From: Aquimarina acroporae
Lineage (GTDB): Bacteria > Bacteroidota > Bacteroidia > Flavobacteriales > Flavobacteriaceae
Assembly: GCF_023195925.1 (NCBI RefSeq)
Contig: NZ_JALPRE010000009.1
Location: 372,001-436,000 of the forward strand
Length of the DNA stretch: 64,000 bases
Direction of reading: 5' to 3'
The translations under genes were made by a program, and so were the position numbers. Positions 47,259 through 57,098 of the stretch are shown here, in pieces (position 1 is the first letter of the stretch; each line of letters begins with the position of its first letter). Under the pieces are notes generated by a model, which was given only the letters and a program-made list of their open reading frames with translations, ran no database searches and was not told the DNA's origin.

Positions 47259-49664
47259 CTAGTTTCTAAGAGGTTTTCCTTTCTTAAGCATATGTTCGAT
47301 ACGCTCAAGGGTTTTACGTTCTGTACAAAGAGATAAGAAAGCTTCTCTTTCAAGGTCAAGTAAATATTGCTCAGTCACCAAAGTAGGTTCAGATAAATCT
47401 CCTCCAGCCATTACATATCCAAGTTTGTTGGCTATTTTATGATCGTGTTCAGAGATAAACCTACTCGCTTCCATAGAATCTGTTCCTACCAAGAACATTC
47501 CTAATGCTTGCTTACCAAGTACTTTAATGTCTTTACGACGAGGAGGTTGTGTATATCCTTGCTCTGCCATTAATTTTGCATGTGCTTTTGCAGTAGCGAT
47601 TTGACGATCCTTATTAACTACAACAATATCTTTACCTTTTTGTAGTAAGTTCGTATCAAAAGCCTCATATGCCGAAGTAGACACCTTAGCCATACCGATG
47701 GTTAAGAAATGTTCTTGAAGTATATTAAGCTCTACATCATTTTTCTTAAATAGATCAGCAGCTCTTAATGCCATTTCTTTAGATCCACCACCACCAGGGA
47801 TCACACCAACACCAAACTCTACAAGTCCCATATAAGTTTCTGCAGCAGCTACAACTTTATCTGCATGAAGTGAGATTTCACATCCCCCACCAAGAGACAT
47901 TCCATGCGGAGCAACTACAGTTGGTATTGCAGAATAACGCATACGCATCATAGTATCCTGGAAATATTTAATAGCCATATTCAACTCATCATATTCCTGC
48001 TCAACGGCCATCATAAATATCATTCCGATATTTGCTCCTACAGAGAAGTTTGCTCCCTGGTTACCAACTACTAATCCTTGGAAATCTTTTTCAGCAAGAT
48101 CTATGGCTTTATTAAGTCCGGCAAGGACGTCTCCACCGATAGTATTCATCTTACTTTGGAATTCTACATTTAAAATTCCGTCTCCAAGGTCTTCAACTAC
48201 AACTCCGCTATTTTTGAATACTTTAGCAGATTCTCTGATGTTATCAAGAATGATGAATGCATCTTGACCGGGAACTTTAACCTGTGATTTTTGTGGAATA
48301 TCATAGTAGTATGTAGCTCCTTCTTTCACTGTGTAGAAAGAAGTGCTTCCAGAAGCGATCATTTCGTTTACCCAAGCAGCTGGTTCATACCCTTCTGCTT
48401 TCATCATTTCGATTCCTTTTTCAACCCCAACAGCATCCCATATTTGGAAAGGACCATGCTCCCATCCAAAACCGGCCTTCATAGCATCGTCGATCTTATA
48501 TAGATCATCTGTGATCTCTGGAATACGGTTTGAAACGTATGCAAATAAAGCCGCGAGATTTTTACGATAAAATTCTCCTGCTTTATCTTTTCCGGAAACT
48601 AATACTTTAAAACGATCAATAACTTTATCAATAGTTTTAGTCATTTCAAGAGTTGCAAAAGAAGCTCTTTTCTTTTCTCTATATTCTAAAGTATCTAGGT
48701 CTAAAGAAAGGATATCCTTTTTTCCTTCAGGTGATACATGTTTTTTGTAGAATCCTTGTTTTGTTTTACTTCCTAACCATTTGTTTTCCATCATTGTATT
48801 GATGAAATCTGGCAGTTTGAATAGCTCATGGCGCTCATCATCTGGGCAGTTTTCGGCAATACCGTTGGCTACATGAACCAAAGTATCTAATCCAACCACA
48901 TCCACTGTTCTGAATGTTGCAGATTTAGGACGACCAATAACTGGTCCTGTAAGTTTATCTACCTCTTCGATAGTTAATCCCATATCTTTTACCATATGAA
49001 ATAAACTCATAATACTAAAGATACCAATTCTGTTACCAATAAATGCTGGAGTATCTTTGGCTACTACAGAAGTTTTTCCTAAAAATTGTTCTCCATAACC
49101 ATTTAAGAAATCTAATACTTCCTGAGAGGTATTAGGTCCTGGAATAATTTCAAATAATTTTAAGTAACGTGCAGGGTTAAAGAAGTGTGTTCCGCAGAAA
49201 TGCTTCTGGAAATCTTCGCTTCTTCCTTCACTCATAAATTTAATTGGAATACCTGAAGTGTTTGAAGTAATTAAAGTACCAGGTGTTCTGTATTTTTCTA
49301 AGTTTTCGAAAACTTGTTTTTTAATATCTAACCTTTCTACAACCACCTCGATGATCCAATCTACATCGGCAATTTTTGCTATATCATCTTCAAGGTTTCC
49401 TGTAGTGATTCGATTTGCAAATTTTTGATCATAGATAGGAGAGGGTTTCGATTTAAGAGCGGCAGTAAGCGAATCATTTACTAATCGATTTCTTACTACT
49501 TTATCTTCAAGAGTAAGGCCTTTTGCCTTTTCTTTATCGTTTAGTTCTCTGGGAACGATATCTAATAATAGAACTTCTGCACCAATGTTGGCGAAATGAC
49601 ATGCAATTCCCGAGCCCATAATTCCTGAGCCGACGACTGCAACTTTTTTAATGATTCTTTTCAT
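47259..49664 (-). CDS. fadB: 3-hydroxyacyl-CoA dehydrogenase/enoyl-CoA hydratase (FadB/FadN type)
   Basis: The protein has 801 residues. The N-terminal Rossmann motif VAVVGSGIMGSGIA (9-22) starts a HAD domain with HFFNPARYLKLFEIIPG; a second HAD C-domain runs to about 430. The C-terminal crotonase-like domain (about 490-700) has SLGGGCEISLHADKVVAA. The order (dehydrogenase first, hydratase last) is that of Bacillus FadN rather than E. coli FadB. It catalyses the two middle steps of beta-oxidation and follows marR by 17 bp. Confidence 0.93.
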   Translation of the reverse strand: MKRIIKKVAVVGSGIMGSGIACHFANIGAEVLLLDIVPRELNDKEKAKGLTLEDKVVRNRLVNDSLTAALKSKPSPIYDQKFANRITTGNLEDDIAKIADVDWIIEVVVERLDIKKQVFENLEKYRTPGTLITSNTSGIPIKFMSEGRSEDFQKHFCGTHFFNPARYLKLFEIIPGPNTSQEVLDFLNGYGEQFLGKTSVVAKDTPAFIGNRIGIFSIMSLFHMVKDMGLTIEEVDKLTGPVIGRPKSATFRTVDVVGLDTLVHVANGIAENCPDDERHELFKLPDFINTMMENKWLGSKTKQGFYKKHVSPEGKKDILSLDLDTLEYREKKRASFATLEMTKTIDKVIDRFKVLVSGKDKAGEFYRKNLAALFAYVSNRIPEITDDLYKIDDAMKAGFGWEHGPFQIWDAVGVEKGIEMMKAEGYEPAAWVNEMIASGSTSFYTVKEGATYYYDIPQKSQVKVPGQDAFIILDNIRESAKVFKNSGVVVEDLGDGILNVEFQSKMNTIGGDVLAGLNKAIDLAEKDFQGLVVGNQGANFSVGANIGMIFMMAVEQEYDELNMAIKYFQDTMMRMRYSAIPTVVAPHGMSLGGGCEISLHADKVVAAAETYMGLVEFGVGVIPGGGGSKEMALRAADLFKKNDVELNILQEHFLTIGMAKVSTSAYEAFDTNLLQKGKDIVVVNKDRQIATAKAHAKLMAEQGYTQPPRRKDIKVLGKQALGMFLVGTDSMEASRFISEHDHKIANKLGYVMAGGDLSEPTLVTEQYLLDLEREAFLSLCTERKTLERIEHMLKKGKPLRN

Positions 49665-49681
49665 TGTTGAACTTCTGGTTG

Positions 49682-50137
49682 TTAAGGTTTTATAGATTCT
49701 TGTTTCGTATAAATTTTCTTCGACGCTATTAAGTCGTTTATAATCTGAAATACCTCCAAAAAGGTATCTAGTTTTTCCTTCGGAATATGTTTTTTCACCG
49801 CGTTGTCAAAGGTGAAAACTACTTCTTTTGAAAAATTTCTCATTTCAACACCAAAAGGGGTGAGATAGATGAGAACGCCACGACCATCTTGAGGGTTTTT
49901 CTTTCTAAAAATCAACCCTTTTTCTTCCATGGTCTTTAAAGTACGCGATAGGCTGGTTGCTTCCATACCCATTTTGGGCCCTAAAGAGGTAGATGGAGTA
50001 CCATTTTCGGGATCGATACTTAGTAGCGCAAACCCAGTAGCCATTGTACTTCCTTTTTTACTAGCTTCTTCATTATACATTTTGGCAACCGCCATCCATG
50101 TAGCTCGAAGAGCATAATCAATTGTTTTTTCCCGCAT
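49682..50137 (-). CDS. MarR-family transcriptional regulator of the beta-oxidation operon
   Basis: The protein has 151 residues with a winged helix: LGPKMGMEATSLSRTLKTMEEKGLIFRK (recognition helix) followed by the wing QDGRGVLIYLTPFG, and helical dimerisation ends. It is the first gene of the marR-fadB-thiolase-acd operon. A 10-bp-arm palindrome lies 34 bp upstream of its start, and the same 12-bp core lies before the acyl-CoA ligase gene, so it probably represses both units until acyl-CoA accumulates (ligand inferred). Confidence 0.92.
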   Translation of the reverse strand: MREKTIDYALRATWMAVAKMYNEEASKKGSTMATGFALLSIDPENGTPSTSLGPKMGMEATSLSRTLKTMEEKGLIFRKKNPQDGRGVLIYLTPFGVEMRNFSKEVVFTFDNAVKKHIPKEKLDTFLEVFQIINDLIASKKIYTKQESIKP

Positions 50138-50170
50138 TTAAATATAATTGTGTGGTAAAGGTAAGAAAAA

Positions 50171-50192
50171 TTTATTATGCACGCATAATAAA
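50171..50192. promoter_or_regulatory. Predicted MarR operator upstream of marR
   Basis: A perfect inverted repeat has 10-bp arms (TTTATTATGC at 50171-50180 and GCATAATAAA at 50183-50192) and a 2-bp spacer. The core TATGC(AC)GCATA is the same, read on the other strand, as that at 52149-52160. Confidence 0.75.
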
Positions 50193-50251
50193 TAACACAA
50201 AAATTTAAGAAATGATGAAGTAATTTACGTTTTTCTGATGAATTAATAAAA

Positions 50252-50276
50252 AAACTCCTCATAAAATGAGGAGTTT
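50252..50276 (-). terminator. Rho-independent terminator of the acyl-CoA ligase gene
   Basis: An 11-bp stem (50252-50262 with 50266-50276) with a 3-nt loop is followed, on the minus strand, by a run of T. It lies about 55 bp past the ligase stop. Confidence 0.8.
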
Positions 50277-50329
50277 ACTGATTTACAGTTAAGCTTGTAT
50301 ATAATTAATAATGTAATCAGTAAATTGAA

Positions 50330-52102
50330 TTAGCCATAAATCTTCGCGTATAACGCACTATATTTTTCTTTGATTATTTTTCTTCTTAGTTTCATGGTCG
50401 GGGTTAGATGACCAGCATCGATACTCCATTCGTCTGGTGTAAGTTCAAATTTCTTTACACGTTCCCATTTACCAAATTTTTCATTGTGTTCGTCTATCTC
50501 TTCTTGATAACGATCGATTACTGTTTGATTTGCGATAATGTCGTCAAAAGAATCGCCAACTTTAATTCCTTTGCGTTCTGCCCAATCCTGTAAAAATTCG
50601 AAATTAGGTTGAATAAAAGCAGCGGGCATTTTTTCACCTTCTCCAATTACCATGATTTGTTCTATAAAACGAGACTGTTTCATAGCGTTTTCGATAATTT
50701 GAGGAGCTACATATTTACCTCCAGAAGTTTTAAACATTTCTTTTTTACGATCTGTAATGCGTAAAAAGCCTTCGCTATCGATTTCTCCTATATCTCCTGT
50801 ATGGAAATATCCATCCTTTAGTACTTCGTTAGTTTTTTCTGGGTCTTTATAGTAACCTTGCATTACCTGAGGTCCTTTTACCAAAATCTCGCCATCATCT
50901 GCGATTTTTACTTCGGTGTCTGGGATCATTCTTCCAACTGTACCAATTTTAAAGCCATTGTCTCGTAAATCGTTAACAGAGATTACCGGCGAAGTTTCAG
51001 TAAGACCATAACCTTCCATAACGGCCATTCCTGCAGCATTAAAAACTCTTGCTAGTCTAGGTTGTAGTGCAGCACTTCCTGAAGCAATTACTTTTAAATT
51101 ACCTCCCAGAGCTTCTTGCCATTTGCTAAAAATTAATTTGCGAGCAAGTCCCAATCTTTTTTCATACCACCAACCATTAGCACCATACGGTTCATATTTT
51201 AACCCGAGCTCTACAGCCCAGAAGAATAATTTTTTCTTTAAACCAGTTAAATCTGCTCCTTTTGCAATAATCTTGTCATATACCTTTTCAAGAAGTCTAG
51301 GTACTGCCGTCATTACATCTGGTTTTACTTCTTTAAGGTTATCGCTTATAGTTTCAAGCGATTCAGCAAAATAGATAGTAACCCCTAAATATTGATATAG
51401 ATACATCAACATTCTCTCATATATATGACAAACTGGTAAAAAACTTAACGCTTTTCCTTCTCCAGAGTTAATTGGGAAACGGGTAGCTGCATTTATGGCA
51501 TTGCTTACCACATTTTTGTGACTCAACATTACACCTTTAGGTCTACCAGTGGTTCCAGAAGTATAAATTAAGGTCGCTAAATCGTCTTCTTTAATCGAAG
51601 CCATAATTTTTTCTACTTCTTCCTGGTTACTAGCATCTTTCCCAAGATCAAGAACTTCATTCCAGCTTTTACATCCTTCAATATCATTAAAAGAATACAC
51701 TTCCTTAAGAGAAGGAACATTTCCTTTTATATTGTTTACTTTTTCAAATACTTCATCATCAGAAACGAAACAATACACAGATTCTGAATGATTTAACACA
51801 TATTCATAGTCTTCTTGCGAAATAGTGGGATAGATAGGAACATCTTGCGCACCAATTTGTAGTACACCTATATCAGTAATGTTCCACTCTGTTCTATTGT
51901 TTGAAGATATAATAGCGATTTTATCGTTGGGTTTTACACCAAGTCTTAATAATCCTCGGCTTATTTGGTTTGCTTTTTCAATATACTCTGCAGTTGAAGT
52001 AGCAATCCATTCACCATTATATTTTGTAACCAGAGCTTTATCTAAATTAAATTTCTCTAGTTGATAGTGTGGAAAATCAAATAATCTAGTAATTGTTGTC
52101 AT
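50330..52102 (-). CDS. fadD: Long-chain fatty acid-CoA ligase (AMP-binding)
   Basis: The protein has 590 residues. The ATP-binding loop YTSGTTGRPKGVML (about 180-193), GYGLTETSPVIS and GYFHTGDIGEIDSEGFLRITDRKKEMFKTSGGK are the standard adenylate-forming motifs, followed by the mobile C-terminal domain. It activates fatty acids to acyl-CoA and so feeds the neighbouring beta-oxidation operon. It has its own promoter with the MarR palindrome inside the spacer. Confidence 0.93.
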   Translation of the reverse strand: MTTITRLFDFPHYQLEKFNLDKALVTKYNGEWIATSTAEYIEKANQISRGLLRLGVKPNDKIAIISSNNRTEWNITDIGVLQIGAQDVPIYPTISQEDYEYVLNHSESVYCFVSDDEVFEKVNNIKGNVPSLKEVYSFNDIEGCKSWNEVLDLGKDASNQEEVEKIMASIKEDDLATLIYTSGTTGRPKGVMLSHKNVVSNAINAATRFPINSGEGKALSFLPVCHIYERMLMYLYQYLGVTIYFAESLETISDNLKEVKPDVMTAVPRLLEKVYDKIIAKGADLTGLKKKLFFWAVELGLKYEPYGANGWWYEKRLGLARKLIFSKWQEALGGNLKVIASGSAALQPRLARVFNAAGMAVMEGYGLTETSPVISVNDLRDNGFKIGTVGRMIPDTEVKIADDGEILVKGPQVMQGYYKDPEKTNEVLKDGYFHTGDIGEIDSEGFLRITDRKKEMFKTSGGKYVAPQIIENAMKQSRFIEQIMVIGEGEKMPAAFIQPNFEFLQDWAERKGIKVGDSFDDIIANQTVIDRYQEEIDEHNEKFGKWERVKKFELTPDEWSIDAGHLTPTMKLRRKIIKEKYSALYAKIYG

Positions 52103-52139
52103 AAGTTGTTTTAAAAATTCTTAGCAGTTTTTGTTTTTC

Positions 52140-52170
52140 TTAAACTACTATGCGTGCATAGTTTCGCAAA
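52140..52170 (-). promoter_or_regulatory. Promoter of the acyl-CoA ligase gene with MarR operator in its spacer
   Basis: On the minus strand TTTG (52170-52167) and TAGTTTAA (52147-52140) are 19 bp apart, the Bacteroidota promoter form. The spacer carries the palindrome CTATGC-AC-GCATAG (52161-52148), whose 12-bp core equals that upstream of marR. Binding there would block sigma contact. Confidence 0.7.
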
Positions 52171-52209
52171 TTATAAAAAATCTTATAATACACAACCCTA
52201 ATATATAAA

Positions 52210-52234
52210 AAAAGGAGCTTTTATTTAATAACTC
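52210..52234 (-). terminator. Probable terminator of purL
   Basis: A short stem AAGGAG/CTCCTT-type hairpin (52210-52234) is followed on the minus strand by seven T. It lies about 110 bp after the purL stop. Confidence 0.5.
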
Positions 52235-52272
52235 CTTAATATTTTCTCGCTTTTGATGCGATATTATAGATT

Positions 52273-52320
52273 TGAGATGATAGTTGCTCAATGTATTACA
52301 TCAAATTAACTATCATCTCA
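52273..52320 (-). terminator. Long hairpin just after purL
   Basis: A 13-bp perfect stem (52273-52285 with 52308-52320) with a 22-nt loop starts 20 bp past the purL stop. It has no T-run, so it may protect the 3' end or act together with the hairpin at 52210. Confidence 0.5.
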
Positions 52321-52340
52321 TTTATATATGTCAAGTAGTA

Positions 52341-55300
52341 TTACCTGTTTTCAATCCATTTTCTGGCATTTACAAAAGCTTCTATCCATGGAGAAACTTC
52401 ATCTTTTCTTCCATCAGGATAATTGGCCCAGTTCCATTGAAAGATAGAACGCTCGATATGCGGCATCATTACGAGATGTCTACCTGTTCTATCTGCCATC
52501 ATGGCCACATTATAGTCTGATCCATTGGGGTTAGAAGGATAAGAATTATAGCCATATTTAGCTACAATGTGATATTGGTCTTCTGGTAATGGAAGGTTAA
52601 ATTTTCCTTCTCCATGAGAAATCCACACCCCTAAAGTACTTCCTGCTAGGGAAGATAGCATTACAGAATCATTATCTTGAATTTTGACAGAAGTAAATGC
52701 GCTTTCGTGTTTATGTGATTCATTATGAAGCATTTTTCCATGAACTTTATGATCTGGGTTTATAACTTCTAGTTCCATAAACAGTTGGCAACCATTACAT
52801 ATACCTACAGATAGGGTGTCTTCTCTTTTGAAGAAATTCTTTAAAGCTGTATTTGCTTTTTCGTTGTAAAGAAATGCACCAGCCCATCCTTTGGCAGAAC
52901 CTAACACATCGCTATTAGAAAAACCACCAACAGCTCCAATAAACTGTATGTCTTCCAATGTTTCTCGGCCAGAAATTAAATCGGTCATGTGTACATCTTT
53001 TACATCAAAACCGGCCAAATACATTGCATTTGCCATTTCGCGCTCAGAATTACTTCCTTTTTCTCGAATAATAGCAGCCTTTGGTCTTGGTTTACTACTG
53101 TCGATAATAGGTTTTCTTCCCATAAAGTGAATTGGGAAAGCATACTGTAACGGCTGATTTGCATAATTTTCATATCTCGCTTTCGCCAGATCATTAGCCG
53201 TTTGTTTTTGGTCTAGTAAATAAGAAGTTTTATACCAGGTATTCCTTAATTCGGCTACATCAAAATTGAAGGTGTCATTTCCATTGGTAAGTTGAACAGA
53301 CGATTTATCTGTAACCTTACCAATATTAAAAAATTGAATATTCTTTTCTGAAAGAACGGCTTCTAGGTTTGTATTGGGAGCACTTTGAAAAACAATCCCT
53401 GCATTTTCTGCAAAAAGTAGTTTTACGGTATCTGATTCTTCTATATCAGATAAGTTAATTTCTGCACCCAGCTCAACATCAGCAAAACACATCTCTAATA
53501 ATGTGGTAATTAAACCACCAGAAGCTATATCATGACCTGCAATGATTTTGCGATCACGAATTAAATCCTGAATTACATTAAAAGTATTTTTGAAATTTTC
53601 AGCATCTAGTACATTTGGTGCGTTTGAACCAATTTTGTTTTGTATTTGTGCAAAAGAAGATCCACCAAGTTTATGCTCATCTTGCGACATATTGATATAA
53701 TAGATATCTCCTCCGTATTTTTTAAATACTGGTTCTACTACTTTATTAATATCGTTACAATTGGCAGTAGCAGAAATAATTACAGTTCCAGGAGCTATAA
53801 CTTCTTCATTAGCGTACTTTTGTTTCATAGATAATGAATCTTTCCCTGTAGGAACATTTATTCCTAGCGCTATAGAGAAGTCTGAAACTGCTTTAACAGC
53901 TTCATATAGTCTAGCATCTTCGCCTTCATTTTTACAAGGCCACATCCAGTTTGCTGATAGCGAAACAGATTGTAACCCATCTTTTAATGGAGCCCAGATA
54001 ATATTTGTTAATGCTTCTGCTATAGAATTTTTACTTCCCGCTTCTGGGTTTATTAGACCCGAAATAGGAGAGTGGCCAATAGAGGTAGCAATACCTTCTG
54101 TAGATTTATAGTCTAAAGCCATAACTCCACAATTATTAAGAGGAAGTTGTAGAGGACCCGTACATTGTTGCTTGGCTACTCGACCTCCAACACATCGATC
54201 TACTTTATTTGTTAACCAGTCTTTACAAGCTACAGCTTCCAACTGTAATACTTGCTCAAGATAAGATGATAAATCATCAATATGATATGCAACTTGATTG
54301 TAATCTCTTTCTACGATCGAATCTTTCATGATTGTCTTTGGAGAGCTACCAAACATATCTTCCAAAGCAAGATCCATTGGTGTATCACCTTTGGTTTTTG
54401 AAGTAAAAGTGAATCTATGATCACCTGTAACATCTCCAACCTGATACAAAGGAGAGCGCTCTCGTTCTGCTATTCGTTCTAATGTGTCTATATCTTTTTG
54501 ACCAATAACCAACCCCATGCGTTCCTGAGATTCGTTTCCTATAATTTCTTTTGCAGAAAGTGTTGGGTCACCAACTGGTAATTTATCCAAGTCGATCTTT
54601 CCTCCGGTTTCCTCAACCAGTTCAGAAAGACAATTTAAATGTCCTCCAGCACCGTGATCGTGTATAGAGACAATAGTATTTTCTTCACTTTCTACCATTC
54701 CTCGAATAGCATTGGCAGCACGTTTTTGCATTTCGGGATTAGAACGTTGAATAGCATTTAATTCTATACCACTGCTAAACTCGCCTGTATCTGCCGAAGA
54801 AACTGCAGCACCTCCCATTCCAATTCTATAGTTTTCTCCTCCAAGGATGATGATTTTATCACCAGATTCAGGAGTTTCTTTGATCGCTTGATCCTTTTTA
54901 CCATAACCAATACCACCAGCAAGCATGATCACTTTGTCAAAGCCTAGTTTTCTGGCATCTTCTTCATGTTCAAAAGTAAGCACAGAACCAGTGATTAAAG
55001 GTTGGCCAAACTTATTTCCAAAATCTGAAGCTCCATTAGATGCCTTAATAAGGATATCCATAGGAGTTTGGTATAACCACTTTCTTTCATCCATTCCTTG
55101 TTCCCAAGGTCTATTCTCTTCTAACCTTGAGTAGGAAGTCATGTATACCGCTGTTCCCGCCAAAGGTAATGATCCTTTACCACCAGCTAATCTATCTCTT
55201 ATTTCTCCTCCAGATCCCGTAGCAGCACCATTAAAAGGTTCTACAGTAGTAGGGAAGTTATGTGTTTCGGCTTTTAATGAAATAACACTTTCAAACTCTT

Positions 55301-56006
55301 TTTCTTCATAAAAATCTGGCTTATCTGCTGTTTTAGGAGCAAATTGGGTCACTTTTGGACCTTTTATAAAAGCTACGTTATCTTTATATGCAGAAACAAT
55401 ATCATTCGGATTGGTTTCCGAAGTCTTTTTGATAAGTTTAAATAATGAAGTAGGCTGTTCTTCTCCATCGATAACAAACGTACCATTAAATATTTTATGG
55501 CGGCAATGTTCAGAATTTACCTGCGAGAACCCGAAAACTTCGGAATCGGTAAGTTTTCTACCAATTTTTGAACTCACTTCTTCCAAATATGTGATTTCTT
55601 CTTCACTTAAGGCTAAACCTTCTTGGGTATTATATGCAGCAATATCATCAATTTCCTGAATAGCTTCAGGAGTGATATCAATTGTAAAAACTTCTTGATG
55701 TAAACCTTTATACTTTTGGGAGAGCATAGGGTCAAAATCTTCAAAGTTTTCAGGAACAGCCTGAAATTCTTCAATTCTAATAATCCCTTCGATACCCATG
55801 TTTTGAGTAATCTCAACGGCATTAGTACTCCAGGGCGTTATCATTGCGGCACGTGGACCAACAAAAAAAGCGTCAATAGACGCCGAAGATATTTTAGGTT
55901 GGTTGCCAAATAACCATGTAAGTTTTGTTGCATTTTCAGAAGAAATTTCTGCCTGAGTTTGAACAGCAAAAACCTTCTCTTTTTGGTTTCCGAAGAAGTG
56001 AATCAT
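52341..56006 (-). CDS. purL: Phosphoribosylformylglycinamidine synthase
   Basis: This is the large single-chain form (1221 residues). The start is MIHFFGNQKEKVFAV at 56006; upstream codons are non-coding in look. The FGAM-synthase domains (about 150-950) include HCRHKIFNG, KAETHNFPTTVEPFNGAATG and later NVPTGKDSLS. The C-terminal glutaminase (about 965-1221) has SVGICNGCQLF with the nucleophile Cys and a late HGEGKF segment. It converts FGAR, glutamine and ATP to FGAM in purine synthesis. Confidence 0.96.
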   Translation of the reverse strand: MIHFFGNQKEKVFAVQTQAEISSENATKLTWLFGNQPKISSASIDAFFVGPRAAMITPWSTNAVEITQNMGIEGIIRIEEFQAVPENFEDFDPMLSQKYKGLHQEVFTIDITPEAIQEIDDIAAYNTQEGLALSEEEITYLEEVSSKIGRKLTDSEVFGFSQVNSEHCRHKIFNGTFVIDGEEQPTSLFKLIKKTSETNPNDIVSAYKDNVAFIKGPKVTQFAPKTADKPDFYEEKEFESVISLKAETHNFPTTVEPFNGAATGSGGEIRDRLAGGKGSLPLAGTAVYMTSYSRLEENRPWEQGMDERKWLYQTPMDILIKASNGASDFGNKFGQPLITGSVLTFEHEEDARKLGFDKVIMLAGGIGYGKKDQAIKETPESGDKIIILGGENYRIGMGGAAVSSADTGEFSSGIELNAIQRSNPEMQKRAANAIRGMVESEENTIVSIHDHGAGGHLNCLSELVEETGGKIDLDKLPVGDPTLSAKEIIGNESQERMGLVIGQKDIDTLERIAERERSPLYQVGDVTGDHRFTFTSKTKGDTPMDLALEDMFGSSPKTIMKDSIVERDYNQVAYHIDDLSSYLEQVLQLEAVACKDWLTNKVDRCVGGRVAKQQCTGPLQLPLNNCGVMALDYKSTEGIATSIGHSPISGLINPEAGSKNSIAEALTNIIWAPLKDGLQSVSLSANWMWPCKNEGEDARLYEAVKAVSDFSIALGINVPTGKDSLSMKQKYANEEVIAPGTVIISATANCNDINKVVEPVFKKYGGDIYYINMSQDEHKLGGSSFAQIQNKIGSNAPNVLDAENFKNTFNVIQDLIRDRKIIAGHDIASGGLITTLLEMCFADVELGAEINLSDIEESDTVKLLFAENAGIVFQSAPNTNLEAVLSEKNIQFFNIGKVTDKSSVQLTNGNDTFNFDVAELRNTWYKTSYLLDQKQTANDLAKARYENYANQPLQYAFPIHFMGRKPIIDSSKPRPKAAIIREKGSNSEREMANAMYLAGFDVKDVHMTDLISGRETLEDIQFIGAVGGFSNSDVLGSAKGWAGAFLYNEKANTALKNFFKREDTLSVGICNGCQLFMELEVINPDHKVHGKMLHNESHKHESAFTSVKIQDNDSVMLSSLAGSTLGVWISHGEGKFNLPLPEDQYHIVAKYGYNSYPSNPNGSDYNVAMMADRTGRHLVMMPHIERSIFQWNWANYPDGRKDEVSPWIEAFVNARKWIENR

Positions 56007-56244
56007 ACTTCTATTATTTGTGTTGTTTTTATTAAGCTGCAAATTTACTATTTTAAATGTAAAATCAAGCACAAAATTAAGAATGGATAATTTAGTTATT
56101 CACTGTATTTATAATGTGTAAAATGTAAGTGCTGTAAAAACTGCAAACAATGTCTAATTAAGGTTTAAACCATCATAAATTGTAAATCCTATCACATTAC
56201 ACCTTACTTTGTTTTTTATGCCTAAATATTTGATGAAGTTTTCC

Positions 56245-56685
56245 CTATTTTATTACTGTCGTAATTAAACTGTTTGAAGCATCTAAATCGGTTTTTTTCA
56301 ATAACACCTCGTTTAGTGTAATAATATCTTCTTGAGCTAAGGCTCTAGTGGCAATTTTTACTTTTTTTGGTTTTTTTTCGTCATTGTTGTAGTGTATTAA
56401 AAGGAGTTTATTAGCGATTTTAAATTGTGTGATTTGATCATATTTTACGAATTTTTTTGAAGCTATAACACCTAATTTAATCTCTAAATATTGTGGATAC
56501 ACCTTTACGATTTTTAGGTTCTGATTTAGACCACCTATTACCAATAAGAAAATGCCTAAACCAATAAGTGTTAAGTTTCCTAAGAGAAAAAAAAGCATAA
56601 CTCCACCAAGCAACATTATGCTACCCATGATAAAGGATTGATTAGCGACTTTTTTGCTCAACGAGAATTCTTGTATTAGTTCCAT
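56245..56685 (-). CDS. Small membrane protein with PH-like domain
   Basis: The protein has 146 residues with two close helices (about 17-35 and 38-54) and then a beta-rich domain (KVYPQYLEIKLGVIASKKFVKYDQITQFKIANKLLLIHY) like the bacterial PH domains of YdbS/YdbT proteins. The last 35 residues form a helix. It lies 2 bp after the next membrane protein gene, so the pair is cotranscribed. Function unknown. Confidence 0.6.
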   Translation of the reverse strand: MELIQEFSLSKKVANQSFIMGSIMLLGGVMLFFLLGNLTLIGLGIFLLVIGGLNQNLKIVKVYPQYLEIKLGVIASKKFVKYDQITQFKIANKLLLIHYNNDEKKPKKVKIATRALAQEDIITLNEVLLKKTDLDASNSLITTVIK

Positions 56686-56687
56686 AT

Positions 56688-56981
56688 TTAAAGTGTGTTA
56701 ATAAATTTTTCTTCTTTGATTTGATTTAAAATTTTTCGAGCTCCAAATACTCCAATAATACCAATAGGAACAAAAATGGCACTGCCTATTAAGAATAAAA
56801 TACTTCCGGTTTTAGGTTTGCCAGATACAATAATGATCACCCCAATACAATTTAAAATGAGGAAGGGAAGGGTCAACCAAAATATAATGAGGCTTTCTTG
56901 CCCTTCTGAAGACATAGTAAATAATACAAGTAGCAACTGAATTACTAACCAAATTATTAGTTGAGAATTGATCAATTTCAT
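56688..56981 (-). CDS. Small membrane protein
   Basis: The protein has 97 residues with three predicted helices (about 7-24, 29-48 and 58-80) and an amphipathic end (RKILNQIKEEKFI). No family is recognised. It is directly upstream of, and presumably works with, the PH-like membrane protein. Confidence 0.6.
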   Translation of the reverse strand: MKLINSQLIIWLVIQLLLVLFTMSSEGQESLIIFWLTLPFLILNCIGVIIIVSGKPKTGSILFLIGSAIFVPIGIIGVFGARKILNQIKEEKFINTL

Positions 56982-57098
56982 TGTAAAGGTTTCTAGTATA
57001 GCATTTGAGTATTAAGAACCATACAAACATCGCACATAGGGTATGTATAAAAACACCCTGTTTTCAGTGAAATTGATTTGTGATTATGAGGAGTGTGT

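Noticed and set aside
53761-54111. 116-codon frame opposite purL
   Set aside because: It lies inside the conserved purL coding region and lacks any recognisable domain.
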